Assembly: GCA_031261145.1 (NCBI GenBank)
Contig: JAISJX010000185.1
Span: 1 to 9,263, forward strand
Direction: 5' to 3'
Source of the DNA: Tannerella sp.
GTDB lineage: Bacteria > Bacteroidota > Bacteroidia > Bacteroidales > Tannerellaceae
DNA length: 9,263 nucleotides
In this document: positions 1 through 6,327 of the stretch, piece after piece
Position numbering within the stretch: position 1 is the first letter of the stretch
How the letters are laid out: each line of letters opens with the position of its first letter
Made by a program: the position numbers and the translations under genes
Notes under the pieces: generated by a model
What the model saw: the letters and a program-made list of their open reading frames with translations, nothing else
The model's database searches: none
What the model was told of the DNA's origin: nothing

Positions 1-987
1 CTGTTTTACCAACTGGACAAAAGCCGAATCTCCATGAAATTCAACCGTACTTTCGGGCACGGTCAAAACATCCTCGACCCGTTTCAGTACAATTTCGGCG
101 TTTGCGCTGTATCCCGCACGGATAAACGACCCTTCGGGAATCGTCACAGCCGCCTTGATCTCAAACTGGATAGCGCCGTTTTTCTCGACTCCCTTCGGCG
201 AAACATACTCTAAAACAGCGTCGAACGTCTGGCTTTCCAACGCGCCGATAGTCAGTTTAATAGGCATCCCTTCATGGATACGGCCAATCTCCGTTTCGTC
301 CACATTGCCCCTGAAAATCATATCGTTCATATTGGCAACCGAGGCGATCGTCGTTCCGTCGTTAAAGTTATTACTCTGAATCACCGAGTTACCTACCTTG
401 ACGGGTATATCTAAAATCATACCGGTGATGGTGCTACGGATTTGGGTCGTACTGGCGACTTTGGAATTTTTCGCTATCCCGTCCCGGATAATTTCCAACG
501 CGCTCTGTGCATTCTCTTTTTCCTCTTTGGCTCTCAGGTAAGCGGCTTTTGACGCCTCCTGTTCTTCGGCCGAAATCACTTTCTGGTTGAACAACTGTTC
601 GTCCCGCTTGAAGACTTCTTCTATCTGCTTCAGGGATATATCGGACAGATTGACGCGCGATTCGGCGCTGTTCAGTTGCACCATTTCGGGAATCACCTTG
701 ATTTTGGCGATAATCTCCCCGCTTGTGACCATCTGTCCGGCTTCCTTCGACAACTCGGAAATAATTCCTGAAATCTGCGGTTTGATAAGGACTTCATATC
801 GCGGTTCCACATTGCCGGTCGCAACGGTTTTGGTTGCCACCGTATCGCGTACCGGGGCTACGACTTCATACATCAACACTACCGGTTGGGCTTTCTTCCA
901 CAAGAAATAAAATGTACCAATCACAACCAACCCGATGATTGATAAAAGGACAGTACGCATGACTTTTTTTACGATTCGATTCTTCAT
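1..987 (-). CDS. HlyD/MacA-type periplasmic adaptor subunit of ABC exporter (3' end outside window)
   Basis: This frame is open from an ATG at 987 down to base 1, giving 329 residues without a stop, so the C-terminus lies outside the window. An N-terminal basic stretch is followed by one hydrophobic segment at about residues 11-29, which would anchor the protein in the inner membrane. Residues 60-100 look like the first half of a lipoyl/biotinyl-like hairpin (GNVEP..., SGIISELSKEAGQMVTSGE), residues about 105-175 are charged and helical like the adaptor coiled coil, and residues 180-310 read as the returning lipoyl half and beta barrel. Proteins of this type bridge MacB-like permeases and a TolC-like outer membrane channel. 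It is the last visible gene of the operon, 23 nt after the second permease; an outer membrane factor gene might follow beyond the window. ATG at 960 (residue 10) is an alternative start, but 987 gives the usual positively charged cytoplasmic tail. Family assignment is confident; the substrate cannot be told. Confidence 0.9.
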   Translation of the reverse strand, partial: MKNRIVKKVMRTVLLSIIGLVVIGTFYFLWKKAQPVVLMYEVVAPVRDTVATKTVATGNVEPRYEVLIKPQISGIISELSKEAGQMVTSGEIIAKIKVIPEMVQLNSAESRVNLSDISLKQIEEVFKRDEQLFNQKVISAEEQEASKAAYLRAKEEKENAQSALEIIRDGIAKNSKVASTTQIRSTITGMILDIPVKVGNSVIQSNNFNDGTTIASVANMNDMIFRGNVDETEIGRIHEGMPIKLTIGALESQTFDAVLEYVSPKGVEKNGAIQFEIKAAVTIPEGSFIRAGYSANAEIVLKRVEDVLTVPESTVEFHGDSAFVQLVKQ

Positions 988-1010
988 GACTCTATTTATT
1001 ATTTTATTTA

Positions 1011-2297
1011 TTACTCTTCACGTATTGCATCAATGGCTTTAATCTGCATCGCACGCCAGGCCGGAATCAATCCAGCTATCAGTCCGCAGATTAGCAGCAC
1101 GATGGTAGCGGCAACGGCCGTCTGAATGCTTACTTCGGGATTCTCAAAGAAAGTCCCGTTCATATCGGATGAGCTACCGACCTTAGCCGCCGCCTGAGCG
1201 ACCAATATCCGGTTGACGCCATCCAGGATAAAGACGCCCAAGCTAAGCCCTATCAGACCGGCAAGCGACGTTAGCACAAGGCTTTCGCTCATCACCTGGG
1301 AAATAATATCCAACGGTTTGGCGCCTAAAGCCCGGCGTACGCCAATCTCTTTGGTGCGTTCTTTCACCGTCACCATCATAATGTTGCTTACGCCGATGAT
1401 TCCGGCAAGCAACGTACCTGTTCCCACCAACCAGATTAAAATATCAAGACCGGTAAACAGTTTCTCGAAAATGGCGAACTGGGCGGCAAGATTTATGATG
1501 TGTACGGCCTGTGGGTCGGCCGGGGCTATCTCGTTTTGCGATTTTAAGATCGTTGTGATCTCGTCGATAACGCTTTGAATCGGAAATTCCTGTTTGGCGC
1601 TTACGGCAAGGAAATGAATAATATCACCCTGGTTAAGTGATTGTTGCATGGTGGTGACAGGTATAAACACCGATTCTATCGATCGTCCGCCGATATTTAT
1701 ATTGGACGATTTGGGGCTTGTAACGCCAACTACCTGATAGTAAATGCCGTTTACGCGGATATATTTTCCGCAGGGATTTTCGTTACGGAAAAGCACTTCG
1801 TCGATTTTCTGACCGATCAAACATACTTTTCGCTTTTCGCGTATATCAATGTCGTTCAACAAACGCCCGTAGAGAAGGTCTTGGGATTCGATATTGAAAT
1901 ATCCGGGCATTACGCCCTTTAAAAAATACGAGCCGGTAATTTGTCCATATACTACATTTTTGTCTCCGCGGCCTCCGAATATGATTGGCGATATATCATC
2001 CACTCCTTTGACGTTTTGGATGATGCTTTCGACGTCGCGGTTGCGCATATTCCAACTGCGTCCTTTGTTAAAACCTTTGTACGGCTGGCTGGTACGGTCG
2101 GCAAAGACAAATATGGAATTGGTGGCGAAACCCTTCAGGTTTCCCATTATGCCGTTTTTCATACCTGCACCCGAACCCAACAGGAGGATCAACATCAGGA
2201 TACCCCAAAAGACACCGAAGCAGGTCAATATGCTGCGCGTTTTATTGCGGGTGATGGTAACCCATATTTCTACCCATCTGTCTGTATCGAATATCAT
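1011..2297 (-). CDS. MacB/FtsX-type ABC exporter permease, second copy
   Basis: The product of 428 aa has the MacB layout: a short cytoplasmic N-terminus, one membrane helix at about residues 21-43, a large periplasmic domain (about 50-280), then three helices near 284-308, 338-360 and 392-413. The signature stretch after the second helix, GVSNIMMVTVKERTKEIGVRRALGAKP (positions 302-328, key residues SNIM, ERTKEIG, RRALGA), is typical of FtsX-domain permeases and contacts the ATPase. The C-terminus, AWRAMQIKAIDAIREE, is the usual family ending. It lacks the nucleotide-binding domain found fused in E. coli MacB, so it depends on the separate ATPase in the same operon. MacB-like permeases couple ATP hydrolysis in the cytoplasm to periplasmic movements. 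It starts 12 nt after the first permease stops and shares the same architecture, so the two may form a heterodimer, though two separate homodimers are possible. Confidence 0.93.
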   Translation of the reverse strand: MIFDTDRWVEIWVTITRNKTRSILTCFGVFWGILMLILLLGSGAGMKNGIMGNLKGFATNSIFVFADRTSQPYKGFNKGRSWNMRNRDVESIIQNVKGVDDISPIIFGGRGDKNVVYGQITGSYFLKGVMPGYFNIESQDLLYGRLLNDIDIREKRKVCLIGQKIDEVLFRNENPCGKYIRVNGIYYQVVGVTSPKSSNINIGGRSIESVFIPVTTMQQSLNQGDIIHFLAVSAKQEFPIQSVIDEITTILKSQNEIAPADPQAVHIINLAAQFAIFEKLFTGLDILIWLVGTGTLLAGIIGVSNIMMVTVKERTKEIGVRRALGAKPLDIISQVMSESLVLTSLAGLIGLSLGVFILDGVNRILVAQAAAKVGSSSDMNGTFFENPEVSIQTAVAATIVLLICGLIAGLIPAWRAMQIKAIDAIREE

Positions 2298-2309
2298 GCT
2301 TTTGTATAT

Positions 2310-3590
2310 TTATTCTGTTCTTATTGCTTCTATCGCCGATATTTTCACCGCTTTACGCGCCGGAAAGTATCCGGCCAGAACGCCTGCGAAGACTAATACC
2401 CCGGTTGCCGAAAGCGCTATACTCAGATTCACCGTGGGATTGCGGAATATCGTCGTATTCGAACCCTGCTCTCCTCCGCTCGACGACGCTCCGGCGCTCG
2501 CCATCTCCATGACAAAATTGACCACTTCGGCAAGCCCAATCCCCATTACCATGCCGATGTATCCGAAAACGCCCGTGACAAGCACCGATTCGATAATAAT
2601 CAACTGCAAGATAGACGAAGGTTTGGCGCCGATGGCTTTCCGGATACCAAACTCTTTGGTGCGTTCGCGTACGGTAATCAACATGATATTACTTACGCCT
2701 ACAATTCCCACTATCAGCGTTCCTATTCCTACTAACCAGATAAACAACGCTATGCTATTATTCATACCCCTCCACATCCGAAATTCCTGTCCCGAATCAT
2801 ACAATCCGACCGGGTTCTTGTCCGCCGGATCAAACTGGTGCCTGCGAGCCATGCGTCCCCTGAAGCGGTCTGTAAACGCTTCCGATTCTTCCTCCGAATT
2901 GATCCCATTCAGCGTAAACTGGATTTCATGGACATGGTATCCGCCGTCAAATAAAGCCTGACCGGTCGTAAATGGGATATAGGCCGATTCATTTGAGTTT
3001 TGCCGTTCGCTATGATAGATTCCGATGACCTGAAACATCAGGTTGCCGATTTTGATATAACTTCCCAACGGCTGGGCGCCGTCATGGAACAATACTTCCA
3101 CCATACGGGGTGTGATCACGATGACTTTTCGCCTCTGTATCATATCCATTTCGTTGATAAAACGTCCGTTACCGGCATGGATAGGCAGGTAAATAATAGA
3201 CGAACAGTCGGGATATACGGCGTCTATGCTGGCCGTCATAAACTCGTGATTATAAGCAAGCGTATCGCTGCGGGAGTTGATTGGCGTAATCAGATCGACT
3301 TCAGGATGTACCCGTTTGATGGCGCGGACGTCTTCTTCGGTAAATTCGATGCGCCGGTTGGGCTGGAATCCTTTGTAAGGCATTGTAGTATAACGTGTCC
3401 AGCAAAATACCGTATTTTCGGCCATGAAACGGAAATTATAGTCGATGCCGTTTTGCAGTCCGTTGCCGGCAGCCAGCAGGACTATCAGCATAAAGATTCC
3501 CCACGCGACCGAGAAGCCGGTAAGAAACGTACGAAGTTTGTTCTTTTTCATCGTACCCCATATCTCGTGGAGGTTATCAAAATCAAACAT
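2310..3590 (-). CDS. MacB/FtsX-type ABC exporter permease, first copy
   Basis: The product of 426 aa has the same plan as its downstream neighbour: membrane helix at about residues 22-42, a periplasmic domain at about 50-275, and helices near 281-305, 332-356 and 390-408. The conserved coupling segment [27 protein letters not shown] lies at 298-324 (key residues SNIM, ERTKEFG, RKAIGA), and the end reads [19 protein letters not shown] Ser/Gly-rich linker at about 365-378 precedes the last helix. Its ATG at 3590 lies 8 bp inside the end of the ATPase gene, suggesting translational coupling and fixed stoichiometry. Sequence differs clearly from the second permease in the periplasmic domain, so this is an old duplication and not a recent tandem copy. 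It is a membrane subunit of an exporter in the inner membrane; the exported compound (peptide, lipid, antibiotic) is unknown. Confidence 0.93.
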   Translation of the reverse strand: MFDFDNLHEIWGTMKKNKLRTFLTGFSVAWGIFMLIVLLAAGNGLQNGIDYNFRFMAENTVFCWTRYTTMPYKGFQPNRRIEFTEEDVRAIKRVHPEVDLITPINSRSDTLAYNHEFMTASIDAVYPDCSSIIYLPIHAGNGRFINEMDMIQRRKVIVITPRMVEVLFHDGAQPLGSYIKIGNLMFQVIGIYHSERQNSNESAYIPFTTGQALFDGGYHVHEIQFTLNGINSEEESEAFTDRFRGRMARRHQFDPADKNPVGLYDSGQEFRMWRGMNNSIALFIWLVGIGTLIVGIVGVSNIMLITVRERTKEFGIRKAIGAKPSSILQLIIIESVLVTGVFGYIGMVMGIGLAEVVNFVMEMASAGASSSGGEQGSNTTIFRNPTVNLSIALSATGVLVFAGVLAGYFPARKAVKISAIEAIRTE

Positions 3591-4272
3591 GACCCGGATT
3601 TTTTTCGATACTTTCTATAAGACCGTCTTTGAGCTTGATAATCCGGTCGGTGACATCAGCTACCGAGGGTTCGTGCGTGACGATAATCATGGTCATGTCT
3701 TCCTCCCGGTTTACACCGCGGAGCAACTCCATCACTTCGACGGTGGTCACGCTGTCCAATGCGCCGGTCGGCTCGTCGGCCAGAATGACCTGCGGCTGGG
3801 CTATCAGCGCACGGGCGATGGCAACACGTTGTTTCTGACCGCCCGACATCTCGTTCGGCATGTGTTCCGCCCATTCTTTCAGGCCGACTTTATCTAAATA
3901 TTCCATCGCCATGATATTCCGTTTTTTCCGGGATATGCCCTGATAATATAAAGGTAGCGCAACATTTTCCACTGCATTCTTAAAAGCAATCAGGTTGAAT
4001 GACTGGAAGATGAATCCGATCATCCGGTTCCGGAGTTCGGCAGCCCGTTTCTCGCTCAGATCCATTATCAACTGGTCATGCAGGTAGTAGGAACCTGTAT
4101 CATACGTATCCAGAATACCTAATATGTTCAATAAGGTACTTTTACCGGAACCCGACGCTCCCATAATGGCAACCATCTCGCCTCTTTCAATATCCAAATC
4201 GATCCCCTTCAATACATGCAAAGGCGCTCCGTTGTCGTAGGTCTTATTGATCCCTTTCAGTTGGATAATCAT
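3583..4272 (-). CDS. ABC exporter ATP-binding protein (MacB/LolD-like)
   Basis: The 229-aa protein carries all motifs of an intact ABC ATPase: Walker A GASGSGKS at residues 38-45, Q-loop Gln90 (FIFQSFNL), signature MSGGQKQR at 142-149, Walker B VILADEP at 162-168 with catalytic Glu167, D-loop ALDS at 171-174, and switch His200 (IIVTHE). Length and motif context are those of the MacB/LolD/FtsE branch that works with FtsX-type permeases. It is the first gene of the exporter operon, and its stop codon overlaps the ATG of the first permease by 8 bp. It would sit on the cytoplasmic face and power a mechanotransmission-type exporter. The leader of about 100 nt holds a hairpin (4296-4330), and the promoter carries a palindrome (4399-4431), so transcription of the whole operon is probably controlled. 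A lipoprotein-releasing (Lol) role is less likely, because a HlyD-type adaptor is in the operon. Confidence 0.95.
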   Translation of the reverse strand: MIIQLKGINKTYDNGAPLHVLKGIDLDIERGEMVAIMGASGSGKSTLLNILGILDTYDTGSYYLHDQLIMDLSEKRAAELRNRMIGFIFQSFNLIAFKNAVENVALPLYYQGISRKKRNIMAMEYLDKVGLKEWAEHMPNEMSGGQKQRVAIARALIAQPQVILADEPTGALDSVTTVEVMELLRGVNREEDMTMIIVTHEPSVADVTDRIIKLKDGLIESIEKNPGHV

Positions 4273-4295
4273 CGTTTATTCTTATTATTTTTGTA

Positions 4296-4330
4296 AAGAA
4301 TCCGTTCTATACTTTTTAGACGGGATTCTT
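4296..4330 (-). other. Leader hairpin of the exporter operon
   Basis: An inverted repeat AAGAATCC / GGATTCTT has 8-bp perfect arms at 4296-4303 and 4323-4330. Further pairing inside (TCTA/TAGA across a 2x2 internal loop) leaves a 7-nt loop. On the minus strand it falls in the predicted leader, ending about 23 nt before the ATPase ATG. No strong U tract follows on the minus strand. A T-rich tract (CTGTTTTTGTT) follows on the plus strand, but no plus-strand gene ends there. It could affect mRNA stability or translation; function is not shown. Confidence 0.5.
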
Positions 4331-4384
4331 CTGTTTTTGTTACACCAATTTACGCTAAAAAATTCTATTTTCTCTTTTTTGCAG

Positions 4385-4415
4385 CAAATATAGCCGTTAT
4401 TATGATACCATGCAA
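4385..4415 (-). promoter_or_regulatory. Bacteroidetes-type promoter of the exporter operon
   Basis: Read on the minus strand, TATATTTG (4392-4385) fits the Bacteroidetes -7 consensus TAnnTTTG. A TTG (4415-4413) stands 20 nt upstream as the -33 element. Transcription would start near 4375-4380, giving a leader of about 100 nt before the ATPase start at 4272. No better match is present between 4273 and 4496. Confidence 0.65.
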
Positions 4416-4431
4416 CACATAGTACCATAAT
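4399..4431. promoter_or_regulatory. 33-bp palindromic operator candidate over the -33 element
   Basis: The arms ATTATGATAC (4399-4408) and GTACCATAAT (4422-4431) are inverted repeats with 9 of 10 matches. Symmetry continues inward (CATG... against ...CATA), so that only wobble-type mismatches break a 33-bp dyad. Its centre, base 4415, lies on the -33 TTG of the exporter promoter. A dimeric repressor bound here would block RNA polymerase. It also lies downstream of the glycosidase gene, so a weak terminator is an alternative, but no T run follows. Confidence 0.55.
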
Positions 4432-4496
4432 TTTACATATTTAACATCCTTCGATGAGAAAACAACCTGCGGATAGAATGCAAAATAGCTGTAACA

Positions 4497-5600
4497 TTAT
4501 TGCTTCGGCAAGCGTATTATTTCACTTCCGGCCAATAAATAAGCGCCTGTTCCATAGACTTCCCAGCTATCTTCGCTGAAGTTTTTACGCGGGTCGGCGC
4601 CGATAGGTTGCACCCATCCGACACGTCCTTCTTCGTTCACGCACTTATTCAGGGCAATCCACGCTTTTTCCACCGCCGGGCGATACGTCGTAGCGTCTAA
4701 CAATCCTGCATTAATCCCCCAGGTCAGTGCGTAGCAGAAAAAGCCTGAACCGCTGACTTCGCCGCCCGGATATGATTCGGGATCGAGCAAACTGGCTCGC
4801 CACAAACCGTCTTCCTGTTGCAACGAGAGGATACGGGCAGCCATTTCCCTGTACAGTTGTTCGTAGAAAGGCCGTTCGGGATAATCCGCCGGAAGTTCTT
4901 TCAGGACGCGAACCAATCCGCCCATAACCCAACCGTTACCGCGCGACCAGAAAATACGTTGTCCATTCGCCTCATAACGGTCGGCGGAATCGTTCTTGAT
5001 CACGTAATTGAGATCTCTTGCGAAAAGATGTTCTTCCCTGTTGTATAAAAGATCGTAACATTCTTTGTAACAGGTATCACTATAAGCCAGATAAGCCTTG
5101 TTCCCGGTTGTTACTCCCATTTTCACCAAGGTTGGCGGCCCCATAAACAGCGCGTCGCACCACCACCATTTGATCACTTCAATCCCCCTGACCGGATAGG
5201 GCGTCGGGATGAATTTATCCAGCGTATCAATGGTCGCCCGGAGCATTTCCGGTTTCCGCTCAATACGGTAAAGGTCGATATAGGTCTGGCAGATAGCGAT
5301 ATCGTCGGCGTGATACCAGCGGCGGTACGGACGCCAATGCGTGGAATCGTTTCCCATCGCCATCATCGCGTCGTAGAGCGGCTGCGATTGGGTCGTTTCC
5401 CATGCGGCGAAAATACCGGCATAGAAAGCGCCGTTTGTCCAGTCGTTCTGGACATGATTAGGGTGCGCCAACTGCCATCCGGCCGTTTTGACCATCGTGG
5501 ATTGGATATACTCCGGCGCGAAAACATCCGTCGCCTGGTTCTTATTCCCGGAAGTGCAAGCCGTTAAGGCTAAAAGAATGAGGGGTAAAATTTGTTTCAT
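4497..5600 (-). CDS. Lipoprotein glycoside hydrolase, GH88/GH105 type (unsaturated glycuronyl/rhamnogalacturonyl hydrolase)
   Basis: The 367-aa product begins with a lipoprotein signal, MKQILPLILLALTAC, with a lipobox LTAC and lipidation at Cys15. The rest has the look of the (alpha/alpha)6-barrel family of YteR/YesR: NDWTNGAFYAG at 52-62, HADDIAICQTYIDLY at 97-111, WWWCDALFMGPP at 145-156, FWSRGNGWVMGGL at 217-229 and SGSGFFCYALTWGINAGLL at 283-301. Asp149 in the WCDALFM motif corresponds to the catalytic Asp of YteR (Asp143 there). Family enzymes hydrate the 4,5-double bond of unsaturated galacturonyl or glucuronyl residues left by polysaccharide lyases, freeing the terminal sugar; rhamnogalacturonan I fragments are the classic substrate. 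Length is normal. It would sit on the periplasmic or outer-membrane face. It follows the sorting-domain protein by 3 nt and is probably translationally coupled. No SusC/SusD or lyase gene is visible, so this is not a complete polysaccharide utilisation locus. Confidence 0.85.
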   Translation of the reverse strand: MKQILPLILLALTACTSGNKNQATDVFAPEYIQSTMVKTAGWQLAHPNHVQNDWTNGAFYAGIFAAWETTQSQPLYDAMMAMGNDSTHWRPYRRWYHADDIAICQTYIDLYRIERKPEMLRATIDTLDKFIPTPYPVRGIEVIKWWWCDALFMGPPTLVKMGVTTGNKAYLAYSDTCYKECYDLLYNREEHLFARDLNYVIKNDSADRYEANGQRIFWSRGNGWVMGGLVRVLKELPADYPERPFYEQLYREMAARILSLQQEDGLWRASLLDPESYPGGEVSGSGFFCYALTWGINAGLLDATTYRPAVEKAWIALNKCVNEEGRVGWVQPIGADPRKNFSEDSWEVYGTGAYLLAGSEIIRLPKQ

Positions 5601-5603
5601 AGT

Positions 5604-5924
5604 TTATCGGATTATTATTTTACGAACAGTTTCTTTAATGCGGACAATGTAATATCCTTTCGGGAGAGCGGCGATGTAGTCATCGGTCGATTGTTTAATT
5701 TCAAATTCCTTCACCTTGCTTCCGAGGATATTATAGATTTCTATTTTACTTTTGACGGGGGCGTTGGCGACAGTGATACGATTATCGACGACCGTCACTT
5801 TCAGCGCAGTATCGACCGGTTGTGTGAACATTCCGGGCGAACGCTCCACGTTCTGAGCCTGCGCCGAAACAGCCAGCAAGCCCATACAACCTGATAATAC
5901 CACTATCCATACCACTTTCTTCAT
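5604..5924 (-). CDS. Small secreted protein consisting of a T9SS type A-like C-terminal sorting domain
   Basis: The 106-aa protein has an N-terminal signal peptide (MKKVVWIVVL... ending near SAQA at residues 20-23, cleavage before QN). The rest is a short linker and a beta-rich domain at about residues 40-106 with the pattern of T9SS type A sorting domains: VVDNRITV, then IEIYNILGSKVKEFEI, then LPKGYYIVRI, ending in KIIIR. In the T9SS such domains sit at the C-terminus of large cargo proteins and direct them through the outer membrane, where they are normally cut off. Here almost no cargo precedes the domain. It may be a remnant of a larger gene, a small independent protein that uses the fold, or an accessory protein. 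It is the first gene of a two-gene unit with the GH105-type hydrolase, 3 nt apart. Confident as a gene; domain identity is by pattern only. Confidence 0.78.
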   Translation of the reverse strand: MKKVVWIVVLSGCMGLLAVSAQAQNVERSPGMFTQPVDTALKVTVVDNRITVANAPVKSKIEIYNILGSKVKEFEIKQSTDDYIAALPKGYYIVRIKETVRKIIIR

Positions 5925-5967
5925 TCGCTCTTTTTAATTTCAGTTTACGTTTTCCTCTTTTGATCCG

Positions 5968-5998
5968 CAAAAGTACAAACTATTTTCGTATAATACAC
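5968..5998 (-). promoter_or_regulatory. Proximal promoter candidate of the sorting-domain/GH105 operon
   Basis: On the minus strand TACTTTTG (5975-5968) matches TAnnTTTG. The triplet 20 nt upstream (5998-5996) reads GTG instead of TTG, so the -33 element is imperfect. A start near 5960 would give a leader of about 36 nt before the ATG at 5924. Confidence 0.4.
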
Positions 5999-6021
5999 AG
6001 GAAAATACCTTTTTCGTATCT

Positions 6022-6050
6022 CCCGGCCTTTCCTTTTTTATCAAACCGGG
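6022..6050 (-). other. GC-rich inverted repeat in the leader region
   Basis: CCCGG (6022-6026) and CCGGG (6046-6050) are perfect inverted arms around a pyrimidine-rich loop on the plus strand. An alternative pairing uses neighbouring GGCC blocks. If the distal promoter at 6077-6107 is used, this forms a hairpin in the leader of the minus-strand operon. The role is unknown. Confidence 0.3.
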
Positions 6051-6076
6051 CCGATTTACCGGTGGAAAACAGGAAA

Positions 6077-6107
6077 CAAAGATAGTCAGAAACCTCATCT
6101 TTTTCAA
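6077..6107 (-). promoter_or_regulatory. Distal promoter candidate of the sorting-domain/GH105 operon
   Basis: On the minus strand TATCTTTG (6084-6077) matches TAnnTTTG exactly, and TTG (6107-6105) lies 20 nt upstream, the same spacing as in the exporter promoter. Transcription would start near 6070, giving a leader of about 145 nt that includes the GC-rich inverted repeat and the proximal promoter. Confidence 0.5.
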
Positions 6108-6238
6108 CTTCCGGCGGATTATTTTTCAAAAAACAGTGTTATTTATTCAGAATCCGGTTCAATCCATCGGTCTTCGCCTTTTCGGTTGCATCGAAACAGG
6201 GCAAAGACAGTTCTTTTTTAACATCTAAAATGATTTTA

Positions 6239-6263
6239 TGCCTACATTTATAATTTATAGGCA
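6239..6263. promoter_or_regulatory. 25-bp dyad upstream of the membrane AraC-type regulator
   Basis: Perfect 6-bp arms TGCCTA and TAGGCA enclose a 13-nt AT-only-but-one core. The dyad lies about 33 bp upstream of the -7 element of the regulator gene, a position where an activator or repressor could bind. It is short enough to be chance. Confidence 0.3.
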
Positions 6264-6295
6264 GGCTCTATTTCTATTTTCCCGATAATTTAGTT

Positions 6296-6303
6296 TATCT
6301 TTG
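6296..6303 (+). promoter_or_regulatory. -7 element of the regulator gene promoter
   Basis: TATCTTTG matches TAnnTTTG and lies 24 nt before the ATG at 6328. No TTG stands 19-21 nt upstream (the nearest is TTC at 6272-6274), so the promoter is probably weak or needs an activator. The transcript would have a leader of under 20 nt. Confidence 0.45.
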
Positions 6304-6327
6304 CAGCAAATTAACTGACTGAAAAAT

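Larger units (their letters stand above)
5925..6327. other. Divergent intergenic region, 403 bp
   Basis: This stretch separates the minus-strand left half from the plus-strand right half. It holds two candidate minus-strand promoters (5968-5998 and 6077-6107), one plus-strand promoter candidate (6296-6303), a GC-rich inverted repeat (6022-6050) and a small dyad TGCCTA / TAGGCA (6239-6244 and 6258-6263). A minus-strand reading frame without a start codon (6139-6267) looks protein-like and may be a gene remnant. I see no RNA gene. Confidence 0.6.

Noticed and set aside
1894..2961. Long plus-strand open frame of 355 codons
   Set aside because: It runs antisense across the two permease genes, which have clear family motifs; its translation has no recognisable domain and is rich in Pro/Thr/Ile as expected for a mirror frame.
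3583..4272. LolD (lipoprotein release) assignment for the ATPase
   Set aside because: The operon has a HlyD/MacA-type adaptor and two MacB-like permeases, which fits a tripartite exporter better than the LolCDE complex.
4497..5924. Polysaccharide utilisation locus
   Set aside because: No SusC/SusD pair, lyase or dedicated sensor is present around the GH105-type gene; one hydrolase is not enough for that call.
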